Source: Sorangium sp051521495 (GTDB lineage Bacteria; Myxococcota_A; Polyangia; Polyangiales; Polyangiaceae). Taken from it: DNA of 64,000 nt. The translations under genes were made by a program, and so were the position numbers. Location: assembly GCF_051521495.1 (NCBI RefSeq), contig NZ_CP150355.1:11346001-11410000 (forward strand), given 5' to 3'. The notes beneath the pieces were generated by a model. It saw only the letters and a list, made by a program, of their open reading frames with translations. It searched no databases and had not been told where the DNA came from. This document shows, piece by piece, positions 53,749 through 61,956 of this stretch. Numbering within the stretch: position 1 is the first letter of the stretch; the number at the start of each line of letters is the position of its first letter.

Positions 53749-55134
53749 TCACTTCAGTCCATGCCTATCCATCTTGTTCAGCAGCCCCTGGCGCGACAGG
53801 CCGAGTCGCGCGGCCGCCTGGCTCCTGTTGCCCTGGGTCGCCCGGAGCGCGGCGGCGATCTCGCGCCGCTCCAGCGCCGCGATCTTCTCTTCCAGCGTCG
53901 CCCCCTCGGCCGGCGCGTCGCCGGCTGCCGTCGAGGGCGCGCCGCCTCGCCGCGCCGGAGAGAGGTCCTCCTCGAGGATCTCCCCCCTGCCCCCGGCCAT
54001 CACGAGCGCGCGCTGCATCTCGTGCCGGAGCTCGCGCAGGTTGCCGGGCCAGTCGCAGGCCTCGAGCCGCCGCATCGCCCCGGGCGAGATCGCGGTCACC
54101 GGCGAGCGCGGCACGAGCGCCCGCGACAGGTTCAAAAAGTGCTGCGCGAGGAGCGGCAGATCGCCCACGCGATCCGCGAGCCGCGGCAAGGCGATCTCGA
54201 TCCCGCGCACGCGCCAGTAGAGGTCGTCGCGAAAGGTCCTGTCGGCCACCATCGACTCGAGCGCTCTGTGGGTGGCCGAGATGATGCGGACATCGACGAT
54301 CAGCGGGCGCGCCGCGCCCACTGGCAGGATCTCGCCCGCCTCGAGCACGCGCAAGAGCTTCACTTGGAGCGCAGGATCCATGTCCCCGATCTCGTCGAGG
54401 AACAGGGTCCCTCCGTCCGCCTCGACGAACAGGCCGGGAGCGTCCTTGATCGCGCTCGTGAAGGCGCCTTTCCGGTGGCCGAACAGCGTCGACTCCAGGA
54501 GGGTCGGCGCGAGCGCGCCGCAGTTGACCGCGATGAAGGGCTTGTCCTTCCGGCGGCTCCTTGCGTGCAGGTAGCGGGCGAACACCTCCTTGCCCGTCCC
54601 CGACGCGCCGGTGATGAGCACCGGCACGTCGGTCGGCGCCGCGCGCTCGCACAGCGCCTTCGCCTCGAGGAAGGCCGGCGATTGCCCGAGCAGCGCCGAG
54701 GCGTCGCCGTCGCGGGCGGCGAGCGAACGCTCGAGCTCCGCCACCCGGTCTTCCAGCGCGAGGCGCGCGGCCGCGCGCGCGACCACGGCGAGAAGCACGT
54801 CCGGATCGACGGGCTTGGCCAGGAAGTCGTACGCGCCGCGCTCGACGAGGCGCAGGGCGAGCGGGGTCTCGCCCGCGCCCGAGACGACGATCACCTTGGC
54901 CGCGGGCCGCTCGGCGAGGAGCTTGTCCGCGAGCGCCGCGCCTTCATCAGGGCGGCCCGACGGCGGGAGCATGAGGTCGAGCACGACGAGGCGCGCGCTC
55001 GTGCGGCGGAGCTCCGCAAGCGCCTTCGGGGCGGCCCCGGCCTCGGCGACGGCGTACCCCTCCAGCGCGAGCAGTTCGCGGTAGGCGTCGCGGAACCCCG
55101 GATCGTCGTCGATGAGCAGGACGGTCTCGGTCAC
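53749..55134 (-). CDS. NtrC-family sigma-54-dependent response regulator
   Basis: 461 residues from a GTG. Receiver at 1-120: VLLIDDDPGFRD, phospho-acceptor Asp in LVVLDLMLPP, Lys in FLAKPVDP. AAA+ domain about 150-385: Walker A GASGTGKEV, GHRKGAFTSA, Walker B GGTLFLDEIGDM, and the R-finger region FRDDLYWRV. C-terminal Fis-type HTH: EIAAALRATQGNRSQAAARL, GLSRQGLLNKMDRHGL. The sigma-54 contact loop reads GAFTSA, not GAFTGA. No histidine kinase is adjacent; the kinase at 58775-60679 is a conceivable partner. Confidence 0.95.
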   Translation of the reverse strand: MTETVLLIDDDPGFRDAYRELLALEGYAVAEAGAAPKALAELRRTSARLVVLDLMLPPSGRPDEGAALADKLLAERPAAKVIVVSGAGETPLALRLVERGAYDFLAKPVDPDVLLAVVARAAARLALEDRVAELERSLAARDGDASALLGQSPAFLEAKALCERAAPTDVPVLITGASGTGKEVFARYLHARSRRKDKPFIAVNCGALAPTLLESTLFGHRKGAFTSAIKDAPGLFVEADGGTLFLDEIGDMDPALQVKLLRVLEAGEILPVGAARPLIVDVRIISATHRALESMVADRTFRDDLYWRVRGIEIALPRLADRVGDLPLLAQHFLNLSRALVPRSPVTAISPGAMRRLEACDWPGNLRELRHEMQRALVMAGGRGEILEEDLSPARRGGAPSTAAGDAPAEGATLEEKIAALERREIAAALRATQGNRSQAAARLGLSRQGLLNKMDRHGLK

Positions 55135-55375
55135 GGATGACCGTACCGCGTCACCCGGGCGCGGATCCAGGGTTGCGCGGGACGCGGCGGCGGGCGGGGC
55201 CGGCGTCAGGCGGATCGAGGCGAGCTGCGAGCTTCATCCACCGTCTCGCTCACCGATCCATTCGCGGGCGAGAGCGAGTATCCGGCGGTTCTCGGGGACG
55301 TTCTCGAAGAAGCTCGTTCCCTACCTCGCTCTTCTGCACCTGGCCTGCGGGGTCATCACCTGGCGCGCGGCCGGT

Positions 55376-56311
55376 CTACTGCGACGTCGGGCGGGCCAGG
55401 CGGGATGGCCCGAACCGGTGCGCAGCCAGCGAGCTCAGCAACAGATGGAAGTACAACATCCCGCGATAGGGACCGAGTGCCTCGACGAGCTCGCCCCCGT
55501 GCTCGCCGGCGATGGCGCCGAGGCCGCGAGCGGCCGCCACGTCTCCGCCCGGAAAGACATCGAGCCGGCGAAAGCCACGGAGCAGGATGACCGAAGCGGT
55601 CCAGGGCCCGATGCCCGGAAGCTCGCGCAGGCGCCGCTCGATTTCACCATTGGCCAGTGCTTCGAGCTCCTCCTCCCGCAGCTCGCCCGCCGCGATCATC
55701 CGCGCGCATGTCCGCAGCGCGTCCGCCTTCGCTCCGCTCAGCCCGAGGGTGCGCAGATCGTGCGGGGTCGAGCTCGCCACGACCTCGGGCGGAGGGAACG
55801 GGAACAGCCGCTGACCCGCGAGGTCGACGGGGCTCGCGAACCGAAGCACGAGGCGTCGCACCGCCGCCATCGCCGCTGCCAGGCTGAGCTGCTGGAAGAC
55901 CACCGAGTTCACGATCGCCTCCCAGAGCGAGGCAAAGCGTGGAGGCTTGACCCCGCGGAACCGTGCCGCGAGCGCGGCGACGGCGGGCAACCGCTCCGCG
56001 CGCGCGTAGAATGGCACCAGATCGATGTCGGTCCCGAGCAGCCGGGTAACCAGGCCGCGCCACATCCTCGGATCGTGGACGTCCCCGAAGAGCTCGACGC
56101 GGAGCCGCGTCCCGCCTGCCTCCTCGGTCACCGCCCAGGCCACCGGACCGCGCGCGGTGTCGAACGCCCGCAGGTAGCGGCGATCCGCGGACCAGGTGTC
56201 GACCGGGTTCTCGGGGCGCCTCTGAAGCGCGGCAACGGTGAGCGCGAGGCGGAAGGGCGTCCTCACTGGAACGGTGATCCTCGTCGTTCGGGCCGCGGTT
56301 CGGTGCGACAT
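55376..56311 (-). CDS. DNA-3-methyladenine glycosylase II-like (HhH-GPD)
   Basis: 311 residues from the ATG at 56311; the upstream frame is spurious. Residues 15-110 form the N-terminal AlkA-like beta domain (FRLALTVAALQRRPENPVDT). The HhH-GPD core follows: ASLWEAIVNSVVFQQLSLAA, LGLSGAKADALRTCARMI, the hairpin LRELPGIGPWTASVILLRG and catalytic Asp in DVFPGGDVAA. It excises alkylated bases in base-excision repair. The start lies 10 bp after the DUF488 stop, so the two genes form an operon. Confidence 0.9.
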   Translation of the reverse strand: MSHRTAARTTRITVPVRTPFRLALTVAALQRRPENPVDTWSADRRYLRAFDTARGPVAWAVTEEAGGTRLRVELFGDVHDPRMWRGLVTRLLGTDIDLVPFYARAERLPAVAALAARFRGVKPPRFASLWEAIVNSVVFQQLSLAAAMAAVRRLVLRFASPVDLAGQRLFPFPPPEVVASSTPHDLRTLGLSGAKADALRTCARMIAAGELREEELEALANGEIERRLRELPGIGPWTASVILLRGFRRLDVFPGGDVAAARGLGAIAGEHGGELVEALGPYRGMLYFHLLLSSLAAHRFGPSRLARPTSQ

Positions 56312-56321
56312 CGCGCCGAGC

Positions 56322-56921
56322 TCAATGCGAGCGCACGCGTGGGCCGGTGCGCCGCGCGGGAGACGCACGCGCCTTCGTCGCGCCCAGGGCCCGCCCCCTC
56401 GACGAGGTAGGGCGTGGCGCCGCGAGGGCTCGACCTCGCGCCCAGGGGGCGGCCTCTGCCGGGACGCGAGCGGCCGGTGCATGGGTGCGAGCCCTGCGCA
56501 ACCGCTGCTTGATCCTTTCGCGGAGGACGACGGCCTGGTTGTGGAGCTCGTCCTTTGCTCCGTACACGAGCGTGAGTGTCCCGCGCTTCGCCTGCGCGAC
56601 GAGCTCGTCCACGAGCCCCGCGGCCGGCTGGCGGCGGAGCTCCTCGCGATAGCGCGCCGCGAACTCCTCCCACCGGGTAACGTCGTGACCGAACGAGCGG
56701 CGGAGCTCGTCGCTCGGCCCGATCTCCTTCATCCAGACGTCGATCGCGAGCGTGTCCTTGCGCACGCCTCGCGGCCACAGCCGGTCCACGAGCACACGGT
56801 ACCCGTCGGCCGCTTCGGGCTGCTCGTAAGCCCTTTTGAGGAGCACCGCGTCCGCCGTCTCGGCACCGACGCGCGCAGTCCGCGCCTTCCCCGTCGCCGT
56901 TCGTCGCCTCCCGTTGGCCAT
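56322..56921 (-). CDS. DUF488 family protein
   Basis: 199 residues, ATG at 56921. The core (about 25-140) shows YRVLVDRLWPRGVRKD, DVWMKEIGPSDELR, FAARYREEL and LTLVYGAKDELHNQAVVLRE, the DUF488 signature. About 55 C-terminal residues are Arg/Ala-rich, probably disordered and beyond the usual length of about 120-150. DUF488 function is not established. It precedes the AlkA-like gene in one operon. Confidence 0.88.
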   Translation of the reverse strand: MANGRRRTATGKARTARVGAETADAVLLKRAYEQPEAADGYRVLVDRLWPRGVRKDTLAIDVWMKEIGPSDELRRSFGHDVTRWEEFAARYREELRRQPAAGLVDELVAQAKRGTLTLVYGAKDELHNQAVVLRERIKQRLRRARTHAPAARVPAEAAPWARGRALAAPRPTSSRGRALGATKARASPARRTGPRVRSH

Positions 56922-57014
56922 GCACCCTTCTTCCCTTCTCGTTGCAAACCCTACGAGGCGAGACGCGCTTTGACCACGACGAGCGTAAGATCCTCTTCCG
57001 CGGCGATGGCCGGC

Positions 57015-57353
57015 CTATCGGGCCTGTGGCTCCCCCATCGCGGCGATCGCGATGACCGAGTGCGCGAACGCGCCGCCCGCGCGCATCTCGGCGGCGACCC
57101 AGATGGCCTCCATGATCTCCTGCTCACTCGCTCCGTGTCGAAGCGCGCCCTGGGTGTGGCCGCGGATGCAATACGGGCACTGCGTGACGTGCGCCACGGC
57201 GACGGCGATGAGCTGCTTCACCTTCGCCGGCAGGGCGCCCTCGGCAAATACGCGCTTGCTGAACTCGCGGAAGGCCTCGTCCGGCTCGGGCGCCAGATCG
57301 TGCCGTTTCTGCGAGGTCTCCTTCGATTGCAGCGGGTACACCTGGTCTCCCAT
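57015..57353 (-). CDS. Carboxymuconolactone decarboxylase/AhpD-like protein
   Basis: 112 residues from the ATG at 57353, with AGGAGA six bases upstream. The family core LPAKVKQLIAVAVAHVTQC is followed by PYCIRGHTQGALRHGASEQE, containing CxxC plus His (CPYCIRGH) as in AhpD-type peroxidatic/thiol proteins. EAIWVAAEMRAGGAFAHS follows. Likely a cytoplasmic thiol-based oxidoreductase in oxidative-stress defence. It is single, between the P450 and DUF488 genes. Confidence 0.9.
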   Translation of the reverse strand: MGDQVYPLQSKETSQKRHDLAPEPDEAFREFSKRVFAEGALPAKVKQLIAVAVAHVTQCPYCIRGHTQGALRHGASEQEIMEAIWVAAEMRAGGAFAHSVIAIAAMGEPQAR

Positions 57354-57576
57354 AGGCTTCTCCTCATAGCTGGCCCAGGGCTTTTTCGATGCGGCGGTCT
57401 CGCCGCACAAGCAAGGAAGCCTCTCCATTTTGCGTCCGGCGCAACGCGTGCCGGCTACGGCACTCGGCCGACCGCCCGCCCTGGCATTCCCCGACGCACC
57501 GATCGCGGAGACGTGCGCGTTCGCCGTCGCTCGTGCCCATTCCCAGCACGGGATGCCTATTTCTCGCCGCCGCGCG

Positions 57577-58785
57577 CTACCTGGCGGGGCGCGCGCACCG
57601 GACCGGCATCGATTTCACGCCGCTCACCCAGTTCGAGCGGAGCCGCACGGCCGGCCCGGCGAGCTCGAGATCGGGGAGCCTGCGCAGGAGCTCCTCGAAG
57701 GCGACCCGCGCCTCCAGGCGCGCGAGCACGAGGCCCAGGCACACGTGCGGACCGATGCCGAAGGAGAGGTGCTCGTTGGGCGTCCGGCCGACATCGAATT
57801 TGTGCGGATCGCTGAAGACCGCCTCATCGCGGTTGGCCGAGACGTACCACAGCACCACCTTGTCGCCGGCCGCGATCCGCTGCCCGTGGAGCTCGGTGTC
57901 CCGCACCGCAGAGCGCCGGAAGTAATAGACCGGCGGCGTGAAGCGCAGCATCTCCTCGATGGCGGTCGGGAGGAGCGAGGGATCGTCGAGCAGGCGCCGG
58001 CGCTGGTCGGGGTGCTCGAGGAGCGCGAGCATCCCGTTGGAGATGAGGTTCTTCGTGGTGTCGTGGCCGGCCGTGAGCAGCAGGTTGAAGAAGCCGCCGA
58101 ACTCCGTGTAGGACAGCTTCTCGCCGTCCACCTCGGCGGCCATGAGCAAGCTCAGCATGTCGTCCTTGGGCTCCTTCCGCCGCTGCTCGGCGAGCTGGTG
58201 CGCATAGGCGTTCATGTTGTGGAGCACGGCGTTCAGCTCCTCGGGCGTGACGCCATAGGCGGGATCGCTGGCCCCGAAGAACCGCGTCGTCCAGTCGAGC
58301 ATCTGCCCCTGATCCTCGCGGGGGACGCCGAGCACCTCGAGGATCACGGAGAGAGGCAGCTTGCCCGCGATGTCGCTGGCGAAATCGCACCCGCCGCGCT
58401 CGCAGGCGTCGTCGATGAGCCTCGTCACGAGCTCCCGAACGTGGCCTTCGAGGCGCTGGATGACACGGGGCGTGAACCCCTTGCTGACCAGCGCCCGGAA
58501 CCGGGCGTGCCGGGGCGGATCCATCATGATCATGACATCGGGGTTGTCTCGCATGTCCCCCGGCGGGAGATCCTCGATGAAGAGGCCGCGCCCCGAGCAG
58601 AACGCGGCCGGATCGCGCGAGATGCGGGCGACGTCGGCGTGCCACGTGATCGCCCAGAACCCCCGGCCCGCCGGCTCGGGGTGCCAGTGGACGGGCGCCT
58701 CCCGGCGGAGGATCTCGAAGCGATCGTGCGGCGCGCCCGCGAGGTAGAGGTCCGGATCGAGGACATCGACGGTTTCAGGGGTCAT
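57577..58785 (-). CDS. Cytochrome P450
   Basis: 402 residues, a bacterial soluble P450. I-helix oxygen-activation motif LLTAGHDTTKN (about 240), ExxR in IEEMLRFTPP, heme-binding Cys in LSFGIGPHVCLGLVLAR (about 350). The substrate-recognition parts give no clear family match. No ferredoxin or ferredoxin reductase gene is adjacent, so redox partners must be elsewhere. The start overlaps the end of the histidine kinase gene by 11 bp; GAGGAG lies about 11 bases upstream of the ATG. It is probably transcribed with the kinase. Confidence 0.95.
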   Translation of the reverse strand: MTPETVDVLDPDLYLAGAPHDRFEILRREAPVHWHPEPAGRGFWAITWHADVARISRDPAAFCSGRGLFIEDLPPGDMRDNPDVMIMMDPPRHARFRALVSKGFTPRVIQRLEGHVRELVTRLIDDACERGGCDFASDIAGKLPLSVILEVLGVPREDQGQMLDWTTRFFGASDPAYGVTPEELNAVLHNMNAYAHQLAEQRRKEPKDDMLSLLMAAEVDGEKLSYTEFGGFFNLLLTAGHDTTKNLISNGMLALLEHPDQRRRLLDDPSLLPTAIEEMLRFTPPVYYFRRSAVRDTELHGQRIAAGDKVVLWYVSANRDEAVFSDPHKFDVGRTPNEHLSFGIGPHVCLGLVLARLEARVAFEELLRRLPDLELAGPAVRLRSNWVSGVKSMPVRCARPAR

Positions 58786-60679
58786 CTGGGCAGGATCTCC
58801 TCAGGAGCTTCGCGAGCGCAACCGCTGACGACGCCTCCTGCCCAGCGCGACGAGCGCGAGCGCCGCAGGCCATGGCCACGGGGGGGGCGTCACCACCCAC
58901 GAAGCGGCACCCGCAGCCACCCACCTCGTCGCTGCTGGCGGACGAGTCGCCGTCCGAGCCAGCGCCCGCGCCGCTGCCCGCCGTGGCGCCGCCGGTTCCC
59001 GCGCCGCCAGCGCCGCTGCCCGTCGTGCCGCCTTCGCCCGTGCTGCTGCCACCGCTCGTGCCAGCGCCGCTGGCCGCCGCGGCGCCGCCGGTCCCCGCGC
59101 CGCCAGCGCCGGGCCACCGCGCCTCGAAGCGCGCGCCGCCTCCCGGGGCGCGCTCGTGGCGCAGCGCGCCCCCGTGCCGCTCCAGCCAGCGCGCCGCGAC
59201 GGCCAGGCCGAGCCCCGTGCCGGGGTGCTTCGCGTCGCGCCCCCGCCCGGTCACGAACGGCTGGAACAGCATCGCCTCGATCTCGGCCGGCACCCCCGGA
59301 CCGTTGTCCTCCACGCGCACGACCACGAAGCCGCCCTCGCCGCGCGCGACCACCGCGCGGACCCGCCCCTCGGGGCTCCCGTCGAGCGCGATGGCCGCGT
59401 TCTGCAGCAGCGCCGTGGCGACGTCGAGGAACGCCCCGCGGTCGGCCTCGACGAAGATCGACCCGCCCGCCTCCGACGCCACCTCGATGGGCGGCGCGCC
59501 CTCGCCGACGATCTGCCGGACATGGCTCGCCGCGAGCCTCAGCGTGGAGAGCACGTCGATCTCGCTCACCTCGAGCGGCCGCGGGCGGCTGTAGCGGAGC
59601 AGGTCGTCGAGGAAGCGCTTCGCCCGGTCGACCTGGGCGCGCAGCGACGCCACGGTCTCGGGCTTCGCGCCCTGCCGCTCGAGCAGCTTCGCCTGCGCGG
59701 CGATCACCCCGAGCGGGTTGCGGATCTCGTGCGCGACAGCGCTCGCGAGGCGGCCGAGCTCGGCCAGCCGCTCGGCCTGATCGGCGCGCACCTCGACGCG
59801 CTCGATCTCGTCAGCGAGGTCGCGGACGCCGATGGGCCTCGAGAACAGCCGGCGCCCGAGGTGCTCCACGACGAGCATGCGCAGCGGATCGGACGGCAGC
59901 GCGGCGAGGAAGACGACGAAGACGAGCCAGCCGAGCGACGCGCCGCCGCCTGGCGCGAGCGCGGGCAGGACCTTGAAGAAGACCGCGAGCCCGAGCGACG
60001 AGAGGAGCGCTGTCAGGCCGGCGTAGGCGAGCCCCTGCGCGAAGACGCGGCGGGAGCGGCCCAGCTCGCCGATGAGCACAGCGTAGGCCACGAGCAGGAT
60101 GGCGAGGAGCAGGAGCGGCGCGCCGAGGACCACGTCGCCGAGCCCGAGCACACGCAGGACCACGACGAAGCCGCCCCCGAGCGTCGCGAGCACGCTGCCG
60201 AAGAAGAGCGCGGCGATGCGCCGCTGCTGGAGCCCCCGGGCCTCGAGCGCCGCGCGCCCGAGGTGGACGCCGACCACGACCCAGGCGACGCCCATGACGG
60301 CCGAGAGCGGGAAGAACAGCGGGCCCGGCGAGCGCGCGGCAGGGCCGTAGAGCAGGCGCGGGTCGACGGCGCCGAGCAGCGCGACCGCGGCGCTCACGGC
60401 GTAGGCCACGGCGACGGGGCGGCGCGAGGCGCCGGCGACGTCGGCGTAGGCGTGGGCGAGGCCCGCGGCGACGATGATCCCGCTCGGGAGGACGTGCTCG
60501 GCGAGGGCGAGCGTGCCGTCGGTCTCTAGCAGGATGAGCCCTGTCACCCAGAAGGCGAGGAAGAAGCAGAGGGCGACGAGGCCGCGACCCACGTTGCGCC
60601 CGAGCCGCAGCGCGGTGACGGCGACGGTCACGGCAGCGGCCCAGAGCGGGTAGTACGCGAGAGCGACCAGGGGTCTCAT
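58775..60679 (-). CDS. Membrane histidine kinase with aberrant Gly/Ser-rich tail
   Basis: 634 residues from the ATG at 60679. Residues 1-270 hold eight or so transmembrane helices (7TM-like sensor). HisKA at about 290-360 has LASAVAHEIRNPLG with the phospho-His. The HATPase domain (about 395-510) shows LLQNAAIAL, VRVEDNGPGVP and GTGLGLAVAARWLERHGG. This is a complete kinase by residue about 520. The remaining ~115 residues are a Gly/Ala/Ser/Thr linker like those of exported proteins, then DEVGGCGCRF and an off-frame end (see 58801-58930). The final part overlaps the P450 start. The tail does not belong to normal kinases. Confidence 0.85.
   Translation of the reverse strand: MRPLVALAYYPLWAAAVTVAVTALRLGRNVGRGLVALCFFLAFWVTGLILLETDGTLALAEHVLPSGIIVAAGLAHAYADVAGASRRPVAVAYAVSAAVALLGAVDPRLLYGPAARSPGPLFFPLSAVMGVAWVVVGVHLGRAALEARGLQQRRIAALFFGSVLATLGGGFVVVLRVLGLGDVVLGAPLLLLAILLVAYAVLIGELGRSRRVFAQGLAYAGLTALLSSLGLAVFFKVLPALAPGGGASLGWLVFVVFLAALPSDPLRMLVVEHLGRRLFSRPIGVRDLADEIERVEVRADQAERLAELGRLASAVAHEIRNPLGVIAAQAKLLERQGAKPETVASLRAQVDRAKRFLDDLLRYSRPRPLEVSEIDVLSTLRLAASHVRQIVGEGAPPIEVASEAGGSIFVEADRGAFLDVATALLQNAAIALDGSPEGRVRAVVARGEGGFVVVRVEDNGPGVPAEIEAMLFQPFVTGRGRDAKHPGTGLGLAVAARWLERHGGALRHERAPGGGARFEARWPGAGGAGTGGAAAASGAGTSGGSSTGEGGTTGSGAGGAGTGGATAGSGAGAGSDGDSSASSDEVGGCGCRFVGGDAPPVAMACGARARRAGQEASSAVALAKLLRRSCPDDP
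58801..58930 (-). other. Out-of-frame MYXO-CTERM-like sorting signal behind a C8 run
   Basis: After GGCGCR the kinase frame crosses eight consecutive C (minus strand; plus 58880-58887). With seven C the frame would continue PPWPWPAALALVALGRRRR and end at 58801, i.e. Cys motif, hydrophobic helix and Arg cluster, which is the MYXO-CTERM arrangement used for surface sorting in myxobacteria. In the sequence given, the tract holds eight C and the hydrophobic part is lost. Causes could be a sequencing indel, a real frameshift or a switchable tract. Confidence 0.7.
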
Positions 60680-60870
60680 ACGGCCTCGGCGGGGTACGAG
60701 GCACGACGATAGCGCCGGAGGCCCCGAGGGCGCGAGGTGTCCACCGCGTGGACAGCGGCCTGCCCATGACCTGGACACGGCGGCCCGCCGCCGCGCCTCG
60801 ATCCGGTCGATCAGCGCGGATCCCGCGGCTGGCACGCGCGCTGCTGAGAGGCCTGTCGAGGAGACGAACC

Positions 60871-61338
60871 ATGGCAGACGCGGTCGAAAGCTATCTCATG
60901 GCGGTGTACGGGGCCTATGCGGTCATCAGCGTCGGATTGACGATCTGGATCGCCCGCACGCTGTTCAAGAATGGAGCGGTGTTCCTGGAGGAGGTGTTCG
61001 CCGACAACCCGAGGATGGCCGAGGCGGTGAACCGCCTGCTCGTGGTGGGGTTCTACCTGGTGAACCTCGGATATGCGTCGCTGATCCTGAAGGCGGACGG
61101 CTCGGCGACGATGACGGAGGCGGTCGAGGTGCTGTCGTCGAAGCTGGGCCTGCTCTTGCTCTCGCTCGCGCTGATGCACTTCATGAACCTCCTCGTGTTC
61201 CACCGCATCCGCCGCCGCGCGAAGCTCGCCGTCCTGCCGCCGCCGGTCGCGCCGCAGATGCGCATCGATCCGCGCATGGACGAGGAGATGGCCGCGCAGC
61301 GACAGCGCCGGCGGGCCGTCGCGGAGGTCTCGGCGTGA
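60871..61338 (+). CDS. Small membrane protein, conserved hypothetical type
   Basis: 155 residues, ATG at 60871 with GAGGAGACG upstream. Three hydrophobic helices at about 6-28, 52-75 and 88-110 (YGAYAVISVGLTIWIARTLF, LLVVGFYLVNLGYASLIL, SSKLGLLLLSLALMHFMNLL). A charged C-terminal tail with Arg-rich segments (RIRRRAK, QRQRRRA) faces the cytoplasm by the positive-inside rule. Divergent from the histidine kinase; function unknown. The next gene, 91 bp downstream, encodes a DCC thiol protein. Confidence 0.75.
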   Translation: MADAVESYLMAVYGAYAVISVGLTIWIARTLFKNGAVFLEEVFADNPRMAEAVNRLLVVGFYLVNLGYASLILKADGSATMTEAVEVLSSKLGLLLLSLALMHFMNLLVFHRIRRRAKLAVLPPPVAPQMRIDPRMDEEMAAQRQRRRAVAEVSA

Positions 61339-61429
61339 TAGGCGCGGACGCGGGCGCGGGGCGCGGTGGCGCCTCGCGCTGGCGGCGCGGCCAGGCGCCC
61401 TGGCCTCCGCGCTGCGAGGAGGAGGGGCC

Positions 61430-61846
61430 ATGATCGAGCGAATCACCGTGCTCTATGACGCCGAGTGCGCGCTCTGCGCGCGGTGCCGCCACTGGATGGA
61501 GCACCAGACGGCGCTGGTCGAGATGGAGTTCCTGCCCGCCGGCTCGCCCGAGGCGGCGGAGCGGTACGGGGCCGTGCCCTGGCTCGGGGAGGAGCTCGTG
61601 GTGGTCAGCGATCGCGGCGAGGTCTGGGCCGGCCCCGCGGCCTTCATCGTGGCGCTCTGGGCGCTCGAGGGGTACCGCGAGTGGTCGTACCGGCTGAGCG
61701 GCGACACGCTCTCGAAGATGGCAGAGCGCTTCTTCCACGCCCTGTCGGGCAACAGGAAGTGGCTCGCGGGCTGGTTCGGCCATCCGTCCTGCGCGAGCGG
61801 CTCCTGCCGGCTGCCGGGCGCCCCCGCGGCAGGGCCTTATCGGTGA
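61430..61846 (+). CDS. DCC-family (DUF393) thioredoxin-like protein
   Basis: 138 residues. The N-terminus ITVLYDAECALCARCRHWME carries the D-x-E-C-x-x-C motif that names the DCC family. The rest is a short thioredoxin-like fold (RYGAVPWLGEELVVVSDRG, GPAAFIVALWALEGYREWSY). The C-terminus contains extra Cys (HPSCASGSC). Membrane-near or cytoplasmic thiol oxidoreductase is the usual suggestion for the family, with substrates unknown. The stop codon lies inside a 54-bp tandem duplication (61810-61932). Confidence 0.88.
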   Translation: MIERITVLYDAECALCARCRHWMEHQTALVEMEFLPAGSPEAAERYGAVPWLGEELVVVSDRGEVWAGPAAFIVALWALEGYREWSYRLSGDTLSKMAERFFHALSGNRKWLAGWFGHPSCASGSCRLPGAPAAGPYR

Positions 61847-61932
61847 GGGGCGCCGGCGCGGCCGCTGCCGGGCGCCCCCGCGGCAGGGCCTTATCGGTGA
61901 GGGCCGCCGGCGCGGCCGCTGCCGGCGCGGCC
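61810..61932. repeat. 54-bp tandem duplication over the DCC gene end
   Basis: A unit beginning GCTGCCGGGCGCCCCCGCGG and including CCTTATCGGTGAGGG occurs at 61810 and again at 61864, with a partial third copy at 61918. The first copy supplies the last codons and TGA of the DCC gene; the second is non-coding. The CTGCC/GGCAG ends can also pair as hairpins. Confidence 0.9.
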
Positions 61933-61956
61933 GAGCCCGCGCCGCCGGCCGCTGGC

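Noticed and set aside
53749..60679. The NtrC-type regulator and the histidine kinase as a certain two-component pair
   Set aside because: They are separated by five genes and no specificity evidence is visible, so only the possibility is recorded.
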